Source: an uncultured Sphingomonadaceae bacterium (GTDB taxonomy: Bacteria > Pseudomonadota > Alphaproteobacteria > Sphingomonadales > Sphingomonadaceae). From it: a stretch of DNA of 64,000 bases. A program made the translations under genes and the position numbers. A model generated the notes under the pieces. The model was given only the letters and a program-made list of their open reading frames with translations. It was not told where the DNA came from and did not search any database. Positions 9,647 to 18,840 of the stretch are shown here, in pieces (positions within the stretch are counted from its first letter, which is position 1; every line of letters begins with the position of its first letter). The DNA lies in NCBI GenBank assembly GCA_947258815.1, contig CAMYJW010000027.1:18719-82718 (forward strand), read 5' to 3'.

Positions 9647-9687
9647 TATCGTAGCCCTCACTGGCTGGATGAGCCGGGAATAACGCA

Positions 9688-10038
9688 ATGAAGCGCCCGG
9701 TGTTCTTTTCGCTTGGCCTGCTGTTCATCGGCGCGGGGGCGATTGGCGTGGTTCTGCCGATCATGCCGACAGTTCCGTTTCTGATCCTTGCCGCGTTCTG
9801 TTTTACGCGCAGCCACCCCGAATGGGCGGAACGGCTGCACAACCACCCGCGTTATGGCGCTTCCCTGCGCGACTGGCGCGATCGCCGCGCGATCGGTCGA
9901 AAAGCCAAGCTGTCGTCGATCGGTGCGATGTCCATCGGCGTTATCTTCACGTTTCTGACTTTGGGGTTTCCGATCGTGCTGATCTCGCTGGCGATACTCG
10001 CAATCGTCGGCCCATGGATCTGGACCCGCCCGGAATAG
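9688..10038 (+). CDS. YbaN/DUF454 family inner-membrane protein
   Basis: Small 116-residue membrane protein with two hydrophobic hairpins: about 5-38 ([34 protein letters not shown]) and about 78-112. Between them is [22 protein letters not shown], the conserved cytoplasmic loop of DUF454. The family has no settled function. It follows sufE by 41 nt in the same direction and may be co-transcribed. Confidence 0.88.
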   Translation: MKRPVFFSLGLLFIGAGAIGVVLPIMPTVPFLILAAFCFTRSHPEWAERLHNHPRYGASLRDWRDRRAIGRKAKLSSIGAMSIGVIFTFLTLGFPIVLISLAILAIVGPWIWTRPE

Positions 10039-10060
10039 CGGCCACCAACAAGGCGGTCAG

Positions 10061-10597
10061 TCAGCCTTCTTCCAGCGCCTCGCGCAGGACGGCGATACCG
10101 CTTTCGCGTTGCGCTTTCAGTTCCTGCTTCAGCGTGACGGGATCGCGGGCAATGACAAACCCGAAGCTTACGCCGCCTTCCTTGCCGAGTGTGGCATGAT
10201 GCAGCTTGTGCGCCTGCACCAGCCGCCGCGCATAGCCGCGCCTTGGCACCCAGCGGAAATAGCGCTGATGGACCAGCCCGTCGTGAATCAGCGTGTACAC
10301 AACGCCATAGCCAAGAATGCCAAGGCCGATCCACGTGCCCGGCTCCCATGCCGCCAGCCCCGGAACGACAGGCCCCATAACCAGGGGACTGCCTATCGCG
10401 AACATCGTGATGCTCATCGCGGCGCCGACCAGTGCGAACAGATCGTTCTTTTCGAAAACCCTGTCATGCGGTTCATGATGATCGCGATGCCAGGCCCAGC
10501 CGAACCCGTGCATCACATATTTATGCGCGGCCCACGCAACGGCTTCCATCGCGGCGAAACTCGCCAGAAAAATCGCAAGTGCAAGATACCATGTCAT
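10061..10597 (-). CDS. crtZ: Beta-carotene 3-hydroxylase CrtZ
   Basis: Di-iron membrane hydroxylase that converts beta-carotene to zeaxanthin. The 178-residue product has all four His motifs: [21 protein letters not shown] and HKLHHA, in the usual order, within a mostly helical membrane protein. The ATG at 10595-10597 ([10 protein letters not shown]) is the natural start; the open frame continues upstream only as antisense of leuC. It is divergent from leuC with a 78-nt gap. It suggests that the organism makes yellow xanthophylls. Confidence 0.95.
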   Translation of the reverse strand: MTWYLALAIFLASFAAMEAVAWAAHKYVMHGFGWAWHRDHHEPHDRVFEKNDLFALVGAAMSITMFAIGSPLVMGPVVPGLAAWEPGTWIGLGILGYGVVYTLIHDGLVHQRYFRWVPRRGYARRLVQAHKLHHATLGKEGGVSFGFVIARDPVTLKQELKAQRESGIAVLREALEEG

Positions 10598-10675
10598 CCC
10601 GGCGCAAATAGCCGTTCGGCGCATATATCGCCAGTCCCGCTTGCATTCCCCGACGAGGAACCTAATTGCTCCTGC

Positions 10676-12109
10676 ATGACCAAATCCGCGCGCACATTGT
10701 ATGAAAAGATCTGGGATGCTCACATCGTTGACCAGCGCGACGATGGAACCTGCCTGATCTATATCGATCGCCACCTCGTTCATGAGGTAACATCCCCGCA
10801 AGCGTTTGAAGCGTTGCGCCTTTCGGGCCGCACTGTCCGCCGCCCCGATCTGACGCTGGCCGTGCCCGACCACAACCTGCCCACCACCGCGCGCACGGAT
10901 GCAAACGGGGCGGAGCTTCCCATTGCCGACAAACAAAGCGCGCAGCAGCTTGCCGCATTGCGAACCAACGCGCCTTCGTTCGGCATCCGCTATATCGACG
11001 CGACCGACCGCGAACAGGGCATCGTACATGTCGTTGGCCCGGAACAGGGCTTTTCACTGCCCGGCGCCACCATCGTTTGCGGTGACAGCCACACCGCCTG
11101 CCACGGCGGCATCGGCGCGCTGGCATTCGGCATCGGCACAACCGAACTGGAACATGTTCTGGCAACGCAAACGTTGCTGCTCAAGCAATCGAAGACCATG
11201 GAAGTGCGCGTCGATGGCGAACTCGCCCCCGGCGTAACACCCAAGGATCTGATCCTGCACATCATTGGCGTGATCGGCACCGCTGGCGGAACGGGCCATG
11301 TGATCGAATATCGCGGCAAGGTGTTCGAGGACATGAGCATCGAGGGCCGGCTGACAGTCTGCAACATGTCTATCGAAGGCGGCGCGCGTGCCGGGCTCGT
11401 CGCCCCGGACGAGAAAACATTCGCCTATCTCAAAGGTCGCCCATATGCACCGCGCGGCGCAGACTGGGACAAGGCTGTCGCCTGGTGGAAAAGCCTCGCG
11501 ACCGATCCGGGCGCAACATTCGACAAATCGGTCGTGATCGATGCAGCCGATGTACAGCCAACGGTTACGTGGGGCACCAGCCCCGAAGATGTCGCGCCGA
11601 TCGGCAGCGCCATTCCCGCGCCGGAAAGCTATGCCGATCCTTCGAAGCAGCAGGCGGTCAAAGTCAGTCTCGATTACATGGGGCTGGAGCCGGGCACGAG
11701 GCTGAAAGATATCGCGGTTGAGCACATCTTCATCGGCAGCTGCACCAACAGCCGGATAGAGGATATCCGCGCGGCGGCCGCAGTCCTGAAAGGGCGCAAG
11801 AAAGCCGATTCCGTCAAGTGGGCCATCGTCGTGCCCGGTTCGGGCCTCGTCAAGGAACAGGCCGAAGCGGAAGGGTTGGACAAGATCATCACCGAAGCCG
11901 GCCTTGAATGGCGCGAGCCGGGCTGCTCAGCCTGTCTGGCGATGAACCCGGATAAAGTGCCCGCCGGTGAACGCTGTGCCTCTACCAGCAACCGCAACTT
12001 CACCGGGCGACAAGGTCCGGGATCGCGCACGCACCTTGTCTCCCCGGCGATGGCAGCCGCAGCGGCGGTGACCGGCAAGCTGACCGATGTTCGCGAGCTG
12101 ACAGGATAG
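10676..12109 (+). CDS. leuC: 3-isopropylmalate dehydratase large subunit
   Basis: Isomerises 2- to 3-isopropylmalate in leucine synthesis with LeuD, using a 4Fe-4S cluster. The 477-residue product begins [18 protein letters not shown]. It contains [34 protein letters not shown] and [13 protein letters not shown], which hold the three cluster Cys, and [16 protein letters not shown] near the C-terminus. The ATG at 10676-10678 is used; the open frame further upstream is antisense of crtZ. Four nt after its stop begins a small gene leading to leuD. Confidence 0.98.
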   Translation: MTKSARTLYEKIWDAHIVDQRDDGTCLIYIDRHLVHEVTSPQAFEALRLSGRTVRRPDLTLAVPDHNLPTTARTDANGAELPIADKQSAQQLAALRTNAPSFGIRYIDATDREQGIVHVVGPEQGFSLPGATIVCGDSHTACHGGIGALAFGIGTTELEHVLATQTLLLKQSKTMEVRVDGELAPGVTPKDLILHIIGVIGTAGGTGHVIEYRGKVFEDMSIEGRLTVCNMSIEGGARAGLVAPDEKTFAYLKGRPYAPRGADWDKAVAWWKSLATDPGATFDKSVVIDAADVQPTVTWGTSPEDVAPIGSAIPAPESYADPSKQQAVKVSLDYMGLEPGTRLKDIAVEHIFIGSCTNSRIEDIRAAAAVLKGRKKADSVKWAIVVPGSGLVKEQAEAEGLDKIITEAGLEWREPGCSACLAMNPDKVPAGERCASTSNRNFTGRQGPGSRTHLVSPAMAAAAAVTGKLTDVRELTG

Positions 12110-12113
12110 ACCG

Positions 12114-12293
12114 ATGACAGACGAAACCGACAAGAAATGGAAAAACAAGGCGGCGGTGGCTGCCGGAGCCGCGGTTGGATCGGCCGCGATTGCCGCTGCG
12201 CTGATGTGGGTCAAGCATCGTAACGACAAGGCAAAGGAAGGCCATCCGCCAACCACAAGCAAAGCCCCCAAACTGCCGCCGGAGTCAGATTGA
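12114..12293 (+). CDS. 59-residue single-TM protein between leuC and leuD
   Basis: A short open frame, [20 protein letters not shown] then [16 protein letters not shown] and a Lys/Pro-rich tail ending PPESD. It has one Ala/Gly-rich hydrophobic segment at about 13-33. It starts 4 nt after leuC and its stop overlaps the leuD ATG as TGATG, so it is fully embedded in the leucine operon and probably translationally coupled to leuD. No known function. Confidence 0.65.
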   Translation: MTDETDKKWKNKAAVAAGAAVGSAAIAAALMWVKHRNDKAKEGHPPTTSKAPKLPPESD

Positions 12294-12895
12294 TGGAACC
12301 GATCAGCGAAGTTTCCGGGCGTGCCATTCCGTTTGGCCGCAAGAATGTTGATACCGATGTCATCATTCCGGCGCACTGGCTCAAGACGATAAGCCGCGAA
12401 GGGCTTGGCGAAGGGGCGTTCGAAACGGTCAAGAAAGAGCAGGACAGCGTTTTTACCGACCCGGAGTTCGCCGGAGCGCCGATCCTGATCGCGGGCGACA
12501 ATTTTGGCTGCGGCTCAAGCCGCGAGCATGCAGCCTGGGCATTGCTGGACATGGGCATCACATGTGTGATCGCACCCAGCTTTTCCGATATTTTCGCCAG
12601 CAATGCGTTCAAGAACGGGATACTGACCGTCGCGCTCCCGCAAGATGCGGTCGACCGGCTGATGGAAGTGGCGCAAACCGACCCGATCGACATCGACCTG
12701 CAATCGCAGTGCGTCACCACCCGTTTTCAGGACCGGTTCGAGTTCGACATCGATCCGTTCCGCAAACATTGCCTGCTCAATGGTCTTGATGAGGTGGGCC
12801 TGACACTGGAACAGGGCGACACAATAAAGGCGCATGAACGCAGGATGGAAACGGATCTGCCGTTTCTGGCCAAAGCTGTCGGCACCGCCGGTTGA
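12293..12895 (+). CDS. leuD: 3-isopropylmalate dehydratase small subunit
   Basis: The swivel-domain partner of LeuC. The 200-residue product has [19 protein letters not shown] at the N-terminus, the signature [17 protein letters not shown] and [16 protein letters not shown]. The ATG at 12293 overlaps the stop of the preceding small gene; a TTG one codon earlier is in frame but less likely. It completes the leuC-leuD pair. Confidence 0.98.
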   Translation: MEPISEVSGRAIPFGRKNVDTDVIIPAHWLKTISREGLGEGAFETVKKEQDSVFTDPEFAGAPILIAGDNFGCGSSREHAAWALLDMGITCVIAPSFSDIFASNAFKNGILTVALPQDAVDRLMEVAQTDPIDIDLQSQCVTTRFQDRFEFDIDPFRKHCLLNGLDEVGLTLEQGDTIKAHERRMETDLPFLAKAVGTAG

Positions 12896-13004
12896 ATCGT
12901 CAATGCAATCCCTCTGATGTCCGGCCTGGACGAACGGGCACTTCAGGATTGATTGCGGCACGGCGCAAGCCTATCTCAACGACACATCCCAGAGGAGTTT
13001 TCCA

Positions 13005-13328
13005 ATGACCAGCTTTAACGATCGTGAGCGCGGCGAAGAGGCCAAATTCGCCCATGATGAGGAAATGATGTTCAGAATCGCCGCGCGTCGCAACCGGCTG
13101 CTTGGCGAATGGGCTGCGGGCGTGATGGGACTGACCGATGCCGAAGCCGATTCTTACGCAAAATCCGTGGTTCAGGCAGACTTCGAGGAAGCCGGTGACG
13201 AGGACGTGATCCGCAAACTTCTGGGCGATCTGACTTCGGCGGGAACCGATATCGATGAAGCCGCGGTTCGCGCAATGCTGGAAGAAAAGCAGGTTGAAGC
13301 CCGCCGCGCCCTGATGGGCGAGGCCTGA
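13005..13328 (+). CDS. ATP synthase inhibitor zeta subunit (DUF1476)
   Basis: In alphaproteobacteria this small protein binds the F1 part of ATP synthase and blocks ATP hydrolysis. The 107-residue product begins MTSFNDRERGEEAKFAHDEE, the well-conserved inhibitory N-terminus, followed by a four-helix bundle with RNRLLGEWAAGVMGLT and VRAMLEEKQVEARRALMGE. A GAGGAG ribosome-binding site precedes the ATG. It lies between leuD and bolA. Confidence 0.93.
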   Translation: MTSFNDRERGEEAKFAHDEEMMFRIAARRNRLLGEWAAGVMGLTDAEADSYAKSVVQADFEEAGDEDVIRKLLGDLTSAGTDIDEAAVRAMLEEKQVEARRALMGEA

Positions 13329-13350
13329 GAGCCGAAACGGAGCAACTGCA

Positions 13351-13584
13351 ATGGCCATGACCGCCGATGCGATCGAATCGCTGATCCGCGCCGCCCTGCC
13401 CGACGCGACGGTTGAGATCACTGATCTGGCGGGCGATGGCGATCATTATTCAGCGCATGTCGTATCCGCCGCATTCGCTGGAAAACCGCGCGTTGCTCAG
13501 CACAAGATGGTCTACGAAGCGCTTGGCGGACGCATGGGCGGTGAACTTCATGCCTTGCAACTGACCACCGCTGTTCCCACCTGA
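13351..13584 (+). CDS. bolA: BolA family protein
   Basis: Small Fe-S trafficking partner of monothiol glutaredoxins. The 77-residue product has the BolA core: [21 protein letters not shown], then a conserved [23 protein letters not shown] helix with the His used in cluster binding. A second ATG two codons in could also be the start. It is directly followed by the CGFS glutaredoxin gene, its usual partner. Confidence 0.93.
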   Translation: MAMTADAIESLIRAALPDATVEITDLAGDGDHYSAHVVSAAFAGKPRVAQHKMVYEALGGRMGGELHALQLTTAVPT

Positions 13585-13615
13585 TTGCAATCAGTTCGCA
13601 AGAGGATTAGCAAAA

Positions 13616-13945
13616 ATGTCCGATACCGACGCCCGCATCGGCGAAATCGTGAAAAGCAACGACGTCGTCCTGTTCATGAAAGGAACACCGCTGTTCCCGC
13701 AATGTGGCTTTTCCAGTCGCGCGGTGGCGATCCTCGATCATATCGGCGTAAAGTATGAAACCGTCGACGTCCTGCAGGATCAGGAAATCCGCACCGGCAT
13801 CAAAAGCTACTCCGACTGGCCAACCATTCCGCAGCTTTACCTCAAAGGTGAATTTATCGGCGGAAGCGACATCATGATGGAGATGTTCGAAGAAGGCGAG
13901 CTGCACAAGGCGATTTCCGACGCGAACATCCCGGCAGCGAGCTGA
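13616..13945 (+). CDS. grxD: Monothiol glutaredoxin, Grx4/GrxD family
   Basis: Carries or delivers [2Fe-2S] clusters with glutathione and BolA. The 109-residue product has [20 protein letters not shown] with the single-Cys CGFS active site, [19 protein letters not shown] with the cis-Pro and glutathione-binding GG. It is 31 nt downstream of bolA in the same direction, so a bolA-grxD unit is likely. Confidence 0.95.
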   Translation: MSDTDARIGEIVKSNDVVLFMKGTPLFPQCGFSSRAVAILDHIGVKYETVDVLQDQEIRTGIKSYSDWPTIPQLYLKGEFIGGSDIMMEMFEEGELHKAISDANIPAAS

Positions 13946-14403
13946 CCTTTCTCGGGCCAGACATCGGTCAAACTGTTTGCCCGGTTTACGGCGAGAGCGA
14001 CCGCTCTTTTACTGATCAGGTCGGGACACCCGGTTAGCGCGTCGCCGCGCCGCCATTCGTCCATTCCGCACGGACGACAACTGCCCTCACCCGGCTGAAT
14101 ACGACGTCTCGTCAGCCCGGACGTTGCCGCCGTGCGTTTCGTAAGCCGGAATTTCGGGAGTAGAGGCTCGGGGAGGCGGGGCCATGGAGACTTTGGCCCC
14201 GCCTCTATTCGAGACTGCTTGGGGGTATGCGCCAAACAATGCATGGTGCGTGCCAAATTCGAAAAAGGCTGAAATTCCGCCATTTTCCTGTTTGCTTGAC
14301 CGCGCGAGACACTGCGCATTGTAAAAATGTCCGACAACAATTGCCGGGGGATGGCAGACTATTTCCCCTTGCCTGCAAGAACCGGCCAAGCAAGGAAGGT
14401 TGC
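13946..14403. other. 458-bp gene-free stretch between grxD and the Nudix gene
   Basis: I find no convincing coding region here. The only clear structure is the hairpin at 14173-14205, listed separately. The ribosome-binding sequence AAGGAAGG just before 14404 belongs to the Nudix gene. Confidence 0.5.
14173..14205. terminator. Perfect 12-bp stem hairpin, possible terminator
   Basis: GAGGCGGGGCCA (14173-14184) pairs exactly with TGGCCCCGCCTC (14194-14205) across a 9-nt loop. No T-run follows on either strand, so it may act as a Rho-assisted terminator or an RNA 3'-end stabiliser after grxD rather than a classical intrinsic terminator. Confidence 0.4.
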
Positions 14404-15198
14404 ATGAGCGAGAATCCATTCGACAATCCCGTTCCGCCCGAAGAACGCGAAATCATTCCAGCGGCAACGGTCGTCATCTTTCGCAACTGCCCGCAAGGTG
14501 GACCTCCGCAATTGCTGATGGTGCAACGATCAAAAGAACTGCGCTTTGCCGGCGGCGCCGCCGTGTTTCCTGGCGGACGCGTCGATGAAGCGGATCGCGA
14601 GCTCGCACACCGGATCGCGCCAGACGATGATTCCGAAATCACTGCGGCCCGCATCGCCAGCGTCCGGGAAACGCTGGAGGAAACCGGGCTGCTGATCGCC
14701 ATACGCGAAACCGTCAGCGCGGCACATGCCGCGCGGGCGCGGGAAATGCTGCTCAAGAGCGAAGCGCTTGCCCCGGTGCTGGATCATTTCGGCTGGCAAC
14801 TCGATCTGGAAAGCCTCACCTGCTTCGCACGCTGGTGCCCGGCGGTGAAGAAGCGTGCATTCGACACGCGCTTCTTCCTGACTGATCTGGGCACCGGCGC
14901 CGTCGACATCACAGTGGACGCCACCGAGAACACGCGGATGTTCTGGACCAGCGCCAAACAGGCACTGGAGCTTGCCAACAGCGGTGAGATCAGCCTGATC
15001 TTCCCGACCCGGCGCAATCTTGACCGGCTGGCGCTGTTCGCAAATTTCAAGGAAGCACGCGAACAGGCAGCGCAATATCCGATCAAGCTGATCGAACCGA
15101 ACGTGGAAATCCGCGATGGAGAACGCTGGCTGACCATACCGGACGGATTGGGCTATCCGGTTCTTGGGCAGCCACTTGATCTTGCCGAGTTCGGCTGA
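14404..15198 (+). CDS. Nudix hydrolase (NUDT19-like)
   Basis: Hydrolyses a nucleoside diphosphate linked to another group; substrate unknown. The 264-residue protein has a Nudix box split by a long insertion: GGRVDEADRELAHRIAPDDD leading to RETLEETGLL, with the metal-binding Glu pair. A substrate-side segment LTCFARWCPAVKKRAFDTRFF is typical of the NUDT7/NUDT19 group that act on CoA derivatives, but that assignment is inference. The ATG at 14404 has AAGGAAGG upstream. Confidence 0.85.
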   Translation: MSENPFDNPVPPEEREIIPAATVVIFRNCPQGGPPQLLMVQRSKELRFAGGAAVFPGGRVDEADRELAHRIAPDDDSEITAARIASVRETLEETGLLIAIRETVSAAHAARAREMLLKSEALAPVLDHFGWQLDLESLTCFARWCPAVKKRAFDTRFFLTDLGTGAVDITVDATENTRMFWTSAKQALELANSGEISLIFPTRRNLDRLALFANFKEAREQAAQYPIKLIEPNVEIRDGERWLTIPDGLGYPVLGQPLDLAEFG

Positions 15199-15222
15199 GA
15201 ACCGCGCGAAACGCGCTGGCTG

Positions 15223-15552
15223 TCAGTATGACTGAAGCGAAACGGCCTGATCCGCTGCATGGCGGGTGGCGAGATGATCGTAAACCGGCTCGTAAATCGG
15301 GGAATCAAATTCGACTCCCGCGCTTTCCCCATCGATCCAGCGAACGATGCCGGTAAGCCCTTCCATTCCTTCAGGCCTGATCACCACGCGCGTTCCAACA
15401 CGGAAAAACAGGCTGTTGGTGTAAACCCGGCAACCCTCACGCGAAAGATCGGTAATCCGGCCCGTATCGCGCAAGCCGCTTTGCGTGCGGCATTGCGCGG
15501 TCAGGACGACCGGCTTGCGTTCTGCGCGACGAGGCTGTTGCTCTCTGGACAT
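15223..15552 (-). CDS. PilZ domain protein
   Basis: Likely binds cyclic di-GMP. The 109-residue product (start MSREQQPRRAERKPVVL) contains the Arg-rich RRAERK motif and the DLSREGCRV motif, the two c-di-GMP contact regions of PilZ, followed by GIVRWIDGESAGVEF. It is a lone PilZ domain without an effector domain, so it probably acts through a partner. The ATG at 15550-15552 is preferred to one 42 nt upstream because the domain begins here. Confidence 0.85.
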   Translation of the reverse strand: MSREQQPRRAERKPVVLTAQCRTQSGLRDTGRITDLSREGCRVYTNSLFFRVGTRVVIRPEGMEGLTGIVRWIDGESAGVEFDSPIYEPVYDHLATRHAADQAVSLQSY

Positions 15553-15827
15553 GCATGGATAATCGCGCAGCGTGGTTAACATCGCATAAACCACATTTCC
15601 GCTGCAACCCTGATCGCGCGCTTAACCCTGCTTTCAACAAAACTGTAACCCCTCTGCCCTTCCCGGCGAACAGCGCTGGACGGGGGCGTGCGGCCCGACG
15701 CGCCAGACACTCGGAATGGCGTCGATACGTGCGAAAAATCACATGGTCCGAAGGAAAGCCTTCAGCACCGCGTCAGCCAGAAAGTGGCAGGAACTGTCAT
15801 CGCCAGAAAATTACGAGGATTGAAATT

Positions 15828-16004
15828 ATGGCCAGCACCAGCAGCAGCCGAACGTATTCGGGCCAGGGCTACGAGGTGACATATTTCGCGCGCAAACATC
15901 GCATTACCCGGCAGCAGGCGCGGATGCTGATTCGCAAGTACGGGCATGATCGCGATACGCTGAACGCCGCCGCAAAAGAGCTGAAAAGCCAGAACGACCC
16001 GTGA
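15828..16004 (+). CDS. DUF3606 family protein, 58 residues
   Basis: Short basic protein: after a Ser/Thr-rich start it has YEVTYFARKHRITRQQARML and IRKYGHDRDTLNAAAKEL, the helix-turn-helix-like pattern of DUF3606, a small family common in Rhizobiales and Sphingomonadales. Function unknown; DNA binding is only an inference. The ATG at 15828 has CGAGGA upstream. It ends directly next to the convergent hemA. Confidence 0.75.
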   Translation: MASTSSSRTYSGQGYEVTYFARKHRITRQQARMLIRKYGHDRDTLNAAAKELKSQNDP

Positions 16005-17243
16005 TTACATGGCTTCAAGCTCTACCTTGTGCGATTCATACAGCGTGCTCAGCGCCTGGGTAATTTCGGCAATCCGGTCCGGTCCGTGAAACGGGCCGGG
16101 CGTCAGCCGCAGCCGTTCCTTGCCCCTGGGGACAGTGGGATAGTTGATCGGCTGCACATAAATGCCAAACTCCGCCAGCAACGCATCGGTTATCGCACGC
16201 GCGCAACGCGCATTGCCGATCATCACCGGAACGATATGGCTTGGCGTTTCCATCAGCGGCAAGCCCGCCGCGCGCAGACTGTTCTTGGTCAGCCCGGCAT
16301 GACGATGCAGGCGCGCGCGCTCGATCTCGCAATGGCGCAAATGCTTTACACTCGCGCCCGCCCCCGCAGCCAGCACCGGAGAGAGCGATGTCGTGAAGAT
16401 GAAAGACGAAGCATAGCTGCGCACCAGATCGATCATCGCCGCCGAACCGACGACAAACCCGCCCATCACGCCATAAGCCTTGGCCAGCGTTCCGGTGATC
16501 AGATCGATCCGCTGAGCCTCGCCCTGCTGCGCGGCAACGCCTGCTCCACCCGGCCCGTAAAGGCCAACGGCATGAACTTCATCGCAAAATGTCAGCGCGC
16601 CATAACGCTCGGCCAGATCGCAGATTGCCCCGATTGGCGCAAAATCGCCATCCATCGAATAGACCGATTCGAACAGGATGATCTTCGGCGCACTGGCGGG
16701 AAGCGATTTGAGAATGCGCTCCAGATCCTCAAGATCGTTGTGCCGCCAGACATGTTTTTCACATCCCGCCTGCCGCACGCCCGAAATCATCGATGCATGG
16801 TTGAGTTCATCGGAAAGCAGAATGCAGCCGGGCAAAGCCTTCGCCAGCGTGCTGATCACCGCTTCATTGGCAACATAACACGATGAAAACAGCAACGCGC
16901 CCTCGCGGGCGTGAAGGCTGGCGAGTTCTTCTTCCAGTTCGACATGATAGATCGAGGTTCCGGCAATGTTGCGTGTCCCGCCCGATCCGGCGCCGACCCT
17001 GTCCAGCGCCTCATGCATGGCTTCGCGCACTTTGGGATGCTGCGACATGCCCAGATAGTCGTTGGAGCACCAGACGGTGACGTCCTGCGAAACATCGCGA
17101 TCGCCAACCCCATGGCATCGCGCCTGCGGATATTGCCCCGCCTGCCGCTCAAGCTTTGCGAAGTAGCGATAGTTTCCCGCTTGTTTCAGTTCATCGAGTT
17201 TTGCCGAAATCAGCTTGTCGTAGTCGTAGGTGGCTAAATCCAT
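16005..17243 (-). CDS. hemA: 5-aminolevulinate synthase
   Basis: PLP enzyme that condenses glycine and succinyl-CoA, the first step of the C4 heme pathway in alphaproteobacteria. The 412-residue product has [41 protein letters not shown] and the PLP-lysine segment [17 protein letters not shown] lies 8 nt before the ATG. It is downstream of a globin and a set of heme-protein genes in the same direction, with a 41-nt gap, so heme supply and use may be co-expressed here. A related 2-amino-3-ketobutyrate ligase is less likely given the N-terminus [21 protein letters not shown]. Confidence 0.95.
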   Translation of the reverse strand: MDLATYDYDKLISAKLDELKQAGNYRYFAKLERQAGQYPQARCHGVGDRDVSQDVTVWCSNDYLGMSQHPKVREAMHEALDRVGAGSGGTRNIAGTSIYHVELEEELASLHAREGALLFSSCYVANEAVISTLAKALPGCILLSDELNHASMISGVRQAGCEKHVWRHNDLEDLERILKSLPASAPKIILFESVYSMDGDFAPIGAICDLAERYGALTFCDEVHAVGLYGPGGAGVAAQQGEAQRIDLITGTLAKAYGVMGGFVVGSAAMIDLVRSYASSFIFTTSLSPVLAAGAGASVKHLRHCEIERARLHRHAGLTKNSLRAAGLPLMETPSHIVPVMIGNARCARAITDALLAEFGIYVQPINYPTVPRGKERLRLTPGPFHGPDRIAEITQALSTLYESHKVELEAM

Positions 17244-17284
17244 GCGTGGTGCTCCCGTGTTCGATTTGGCCGTAAAGTGCGAAC

Positions 17285-17704
17285 TCAGGCCGCTTTCGAA
17301 GCTTCGGCAGCGTCGATCATCACTTTTGCCAGAGTCGTATAGGCTTGCGTCCAGGCCTCTTTCACTTCGGGAGTGAAATCATCACCCAGCCCCGCGCCCA
17401 GCGTATAAAGCAGGCTGGTGCCAACGGCATCGTAATGCGCAGGTTCGGTCCCATAGGAAACATGCCGCACGCCAAGCTCCTGAACGGCCGGCAGGATCGT
17501 GTCGAGCTTGGTCAGCCCGTTCACGGCCACGGCAAGCATGCCCATCAGCGCCTTTTTCTGCTTGGCCATATCTTCGGCAAACATGGGCCGAACGCCGGGA
17601 TTGTTTTCAAACAGGTGATCATAGAAAATGTCGGCCGCCTGATCGGCAATCGGCGCGACTTTGGCCCAGCTGGACTGGACAAGGTCTATCTGTTCGGGAG
17701 TCAT
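17285..17704 (-). CDS. Single-domain bacterial hemoglobin
   Basis: The 139-residue product is a three-over-three globin without a reductase domain. It begins [20 protein letters not shown], has the CD region [16 protein letters not shown] and the proximal-His region [19 protein letters not shown], ending with [24 protein letters not shown] precedes the ATG. Such globins bind O2 or NO; with no fused reductase, NO dioxygenase activity would need a separate electron donor, and the flavoprotein of this block might provide it (inference). Confidence 0.93.
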   Translation of the reverse strand: MTPEQIDLVQSSWAKVAPIADQAADIFYDHLFENNPGVRPMFAEDMAKQKKALMGMLAVAVNGLTKLDTILPAVQELGVRHVSYGTEPAHYDAVGTSLLYTLGAGLGDDFTPEVKEAWTQAYTTLAKVMIDAAEASKAA

Positions 17705-17743
17705 GAAAGTTCCTTTCGAATTGGATGATTGCTGGCTGGATAA

Positions 17744-18205
17744 TTACTGCGAATTGGCGACCATGAAATCGACCGCCGCGCGGATTTCATCGTCGGAAAG
17801 TTCGGGGTTTCCACCACGTTCCGGCATCATCGCGCCGTCCGCGCCGAAAAAGCCGTTGATCGCGTGTTCGTAAAGCGTGTCCTTGCCTTTGGCGATGCGC
17901 GGGGCCCAGGCCGTCTTGTCGGTAATTTTCGGGCTGCCTGCGATGCCAAGGCCATGGCACCCCATGCATGTGCCCGCCCAGACATCCCGGCCTTTGAGAA
18001 GGGTCGCATCATCGGGCGTTGGCAACCGGTCAACAGTGACCTGCCCGTCAAGCGGGCCGTCCCCCATGGCTTCAGCCGCGGCAGGCTCCTCACCGGAATC
18101 ATCCGGCGGCGCATCCGAAGAACACGCCGCCAGCAGCACAGGCATACACCATGCAAAGGGAAGAAAATGCCTCGAACCCCGGCGATTGAAATGCGGAAAA
18201 ACCAT
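17744..18205 (-). CDS. Exported small cytochrome c (c5-like), probable lipoprotein
   Basis: 153 residues. The N-terminus ends its hydrophobic stretch in LLAACSSD, a lipobox with Cys, then a Pro/Glu/Asp-rich linker. One heme motif, CMGCHGLGIAG, lies in TLLKGRDVWAGTCMGCHGLG, and a Met ligand is probably in GADGAMMPERGG, the pattern of c5-type cytochromes. GGGAG is 8 nt before the ATG at 18203-18205. It is 26 nt downstream of the DUF3365 gene. Confidence 0.88.
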   Translation of the reverse strand: MVFPHFNRRGSRHFLPFAWCMPVLLAACSSDAPPDDSGEEPAAAEAMGDGPLDGQVTVDRLPTPDDATLLKGRDVWAGTCMGCHGLGIAGSPKITDKTAWAPRIAKGKDTLYEHAINGFFGADGAMMPERGGNPELSDDEIRAAVDFMVANSQ

Positions 18206-18231
18206 AGTTTGTCTCCCGGTTGCCGTTCCGA

Positions 18232-18828
18232 TCAGCTCATCGGAACCCGAATAACCACGCCGCCCATCGTATCGCCCAGCTTGAAGTCTGATTTGGGCGT
18301 ATCCTTGTGATCGTTGTGGCACGTCACACAGGCGGGAGCGACGGCCGGATCGGCATAGACAGCGGTGAAGTATTTCGTGCCGCCCAATTCTTCCTCGCCG
18401 TAATAATTCTCGCCGGGATTATCGACGATGTATTGCAGACCTTCTTTTTCAAGATCGGTGCTGGGTGCGTTCTGCTTGTTGATCGGCCAGAGCGAGAGGA
18501 GCTGATACGAAAACTTGTCAGTTTTCTCGGCAACGGCTTCCGAACCGAACCGGAACATCTGCGCGGGCAGCGGCAGGGCTTTGTCGTCTTCGAAATGCTC
18601 GGACGCCTTGATCACACCTTCATCGTTCGCCAGACGGTTGACCACGCGCTTGGTATAGACGGCGCGATCAGACGCCATGACGGCATGCAGCGAATCGGTG
18701 AATGTTTGCGGATCGATGCCGCCCCCGGCCGCAGCATCGCCACCGCCTTCGCCGGACGACCCACAGGCCGAAAGAACCGGCAAGGCCGCAAGCGCGGCAC
18801 TTACCATCAGGATTTTATTCAGCTTCAT
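18232..18828 (-). CDS. DUF3365 (Tll0287-like) heme-binding lipoprotein
   Basis: 198 residues with a lipobox LPVLSACGSSGEG. The DUF3365 part includes DSLHAVMASDRAVYTKRVVN, PLPAQMFRFGSEAV, YQLLSLWPINKQNAP and near the C-terminus PACVTCHNDHKDTPKSDFKL with one CXXCH heme site, then GDTMGGVVIRVPM. Such proteins are periplasmic c-type or PAS-like redox/sensor proteins of poorly known role. A GGAGG 7 nt upstream fixes the start at the ATG 18826-18828. It starts 12 nt after the multiheme gene. Confidence 0.88.
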   Translation of the reverse strand: MKLNKILMVSAALAALPVLSACGSSGEGGGDAAAGGGIDPQTFTDSLHAVMASDRAVYTKRVVNRLANDEGVIKASEHFEDDKALPLPAQMFRFGSEAVAEKTDKFSYQLLSLWPINKQNAPSTDLEKEGLQYIVDNPGENYYGEEELGGTKYFTAVYADPAVAPACVTCHNDHKDTPKSDFKLGDTMGGVVIRVPMS

Positions 18829-18840
18829 AATCAAGCCTCC

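Noticed and set aside
16005..17243. 2-amino-3-ketobutyrate CoA ligase instead of ALA synthase
   Set aside because: N-terminal sequence, length and heme-gene context fit ALA synthase; both share the PLP core.
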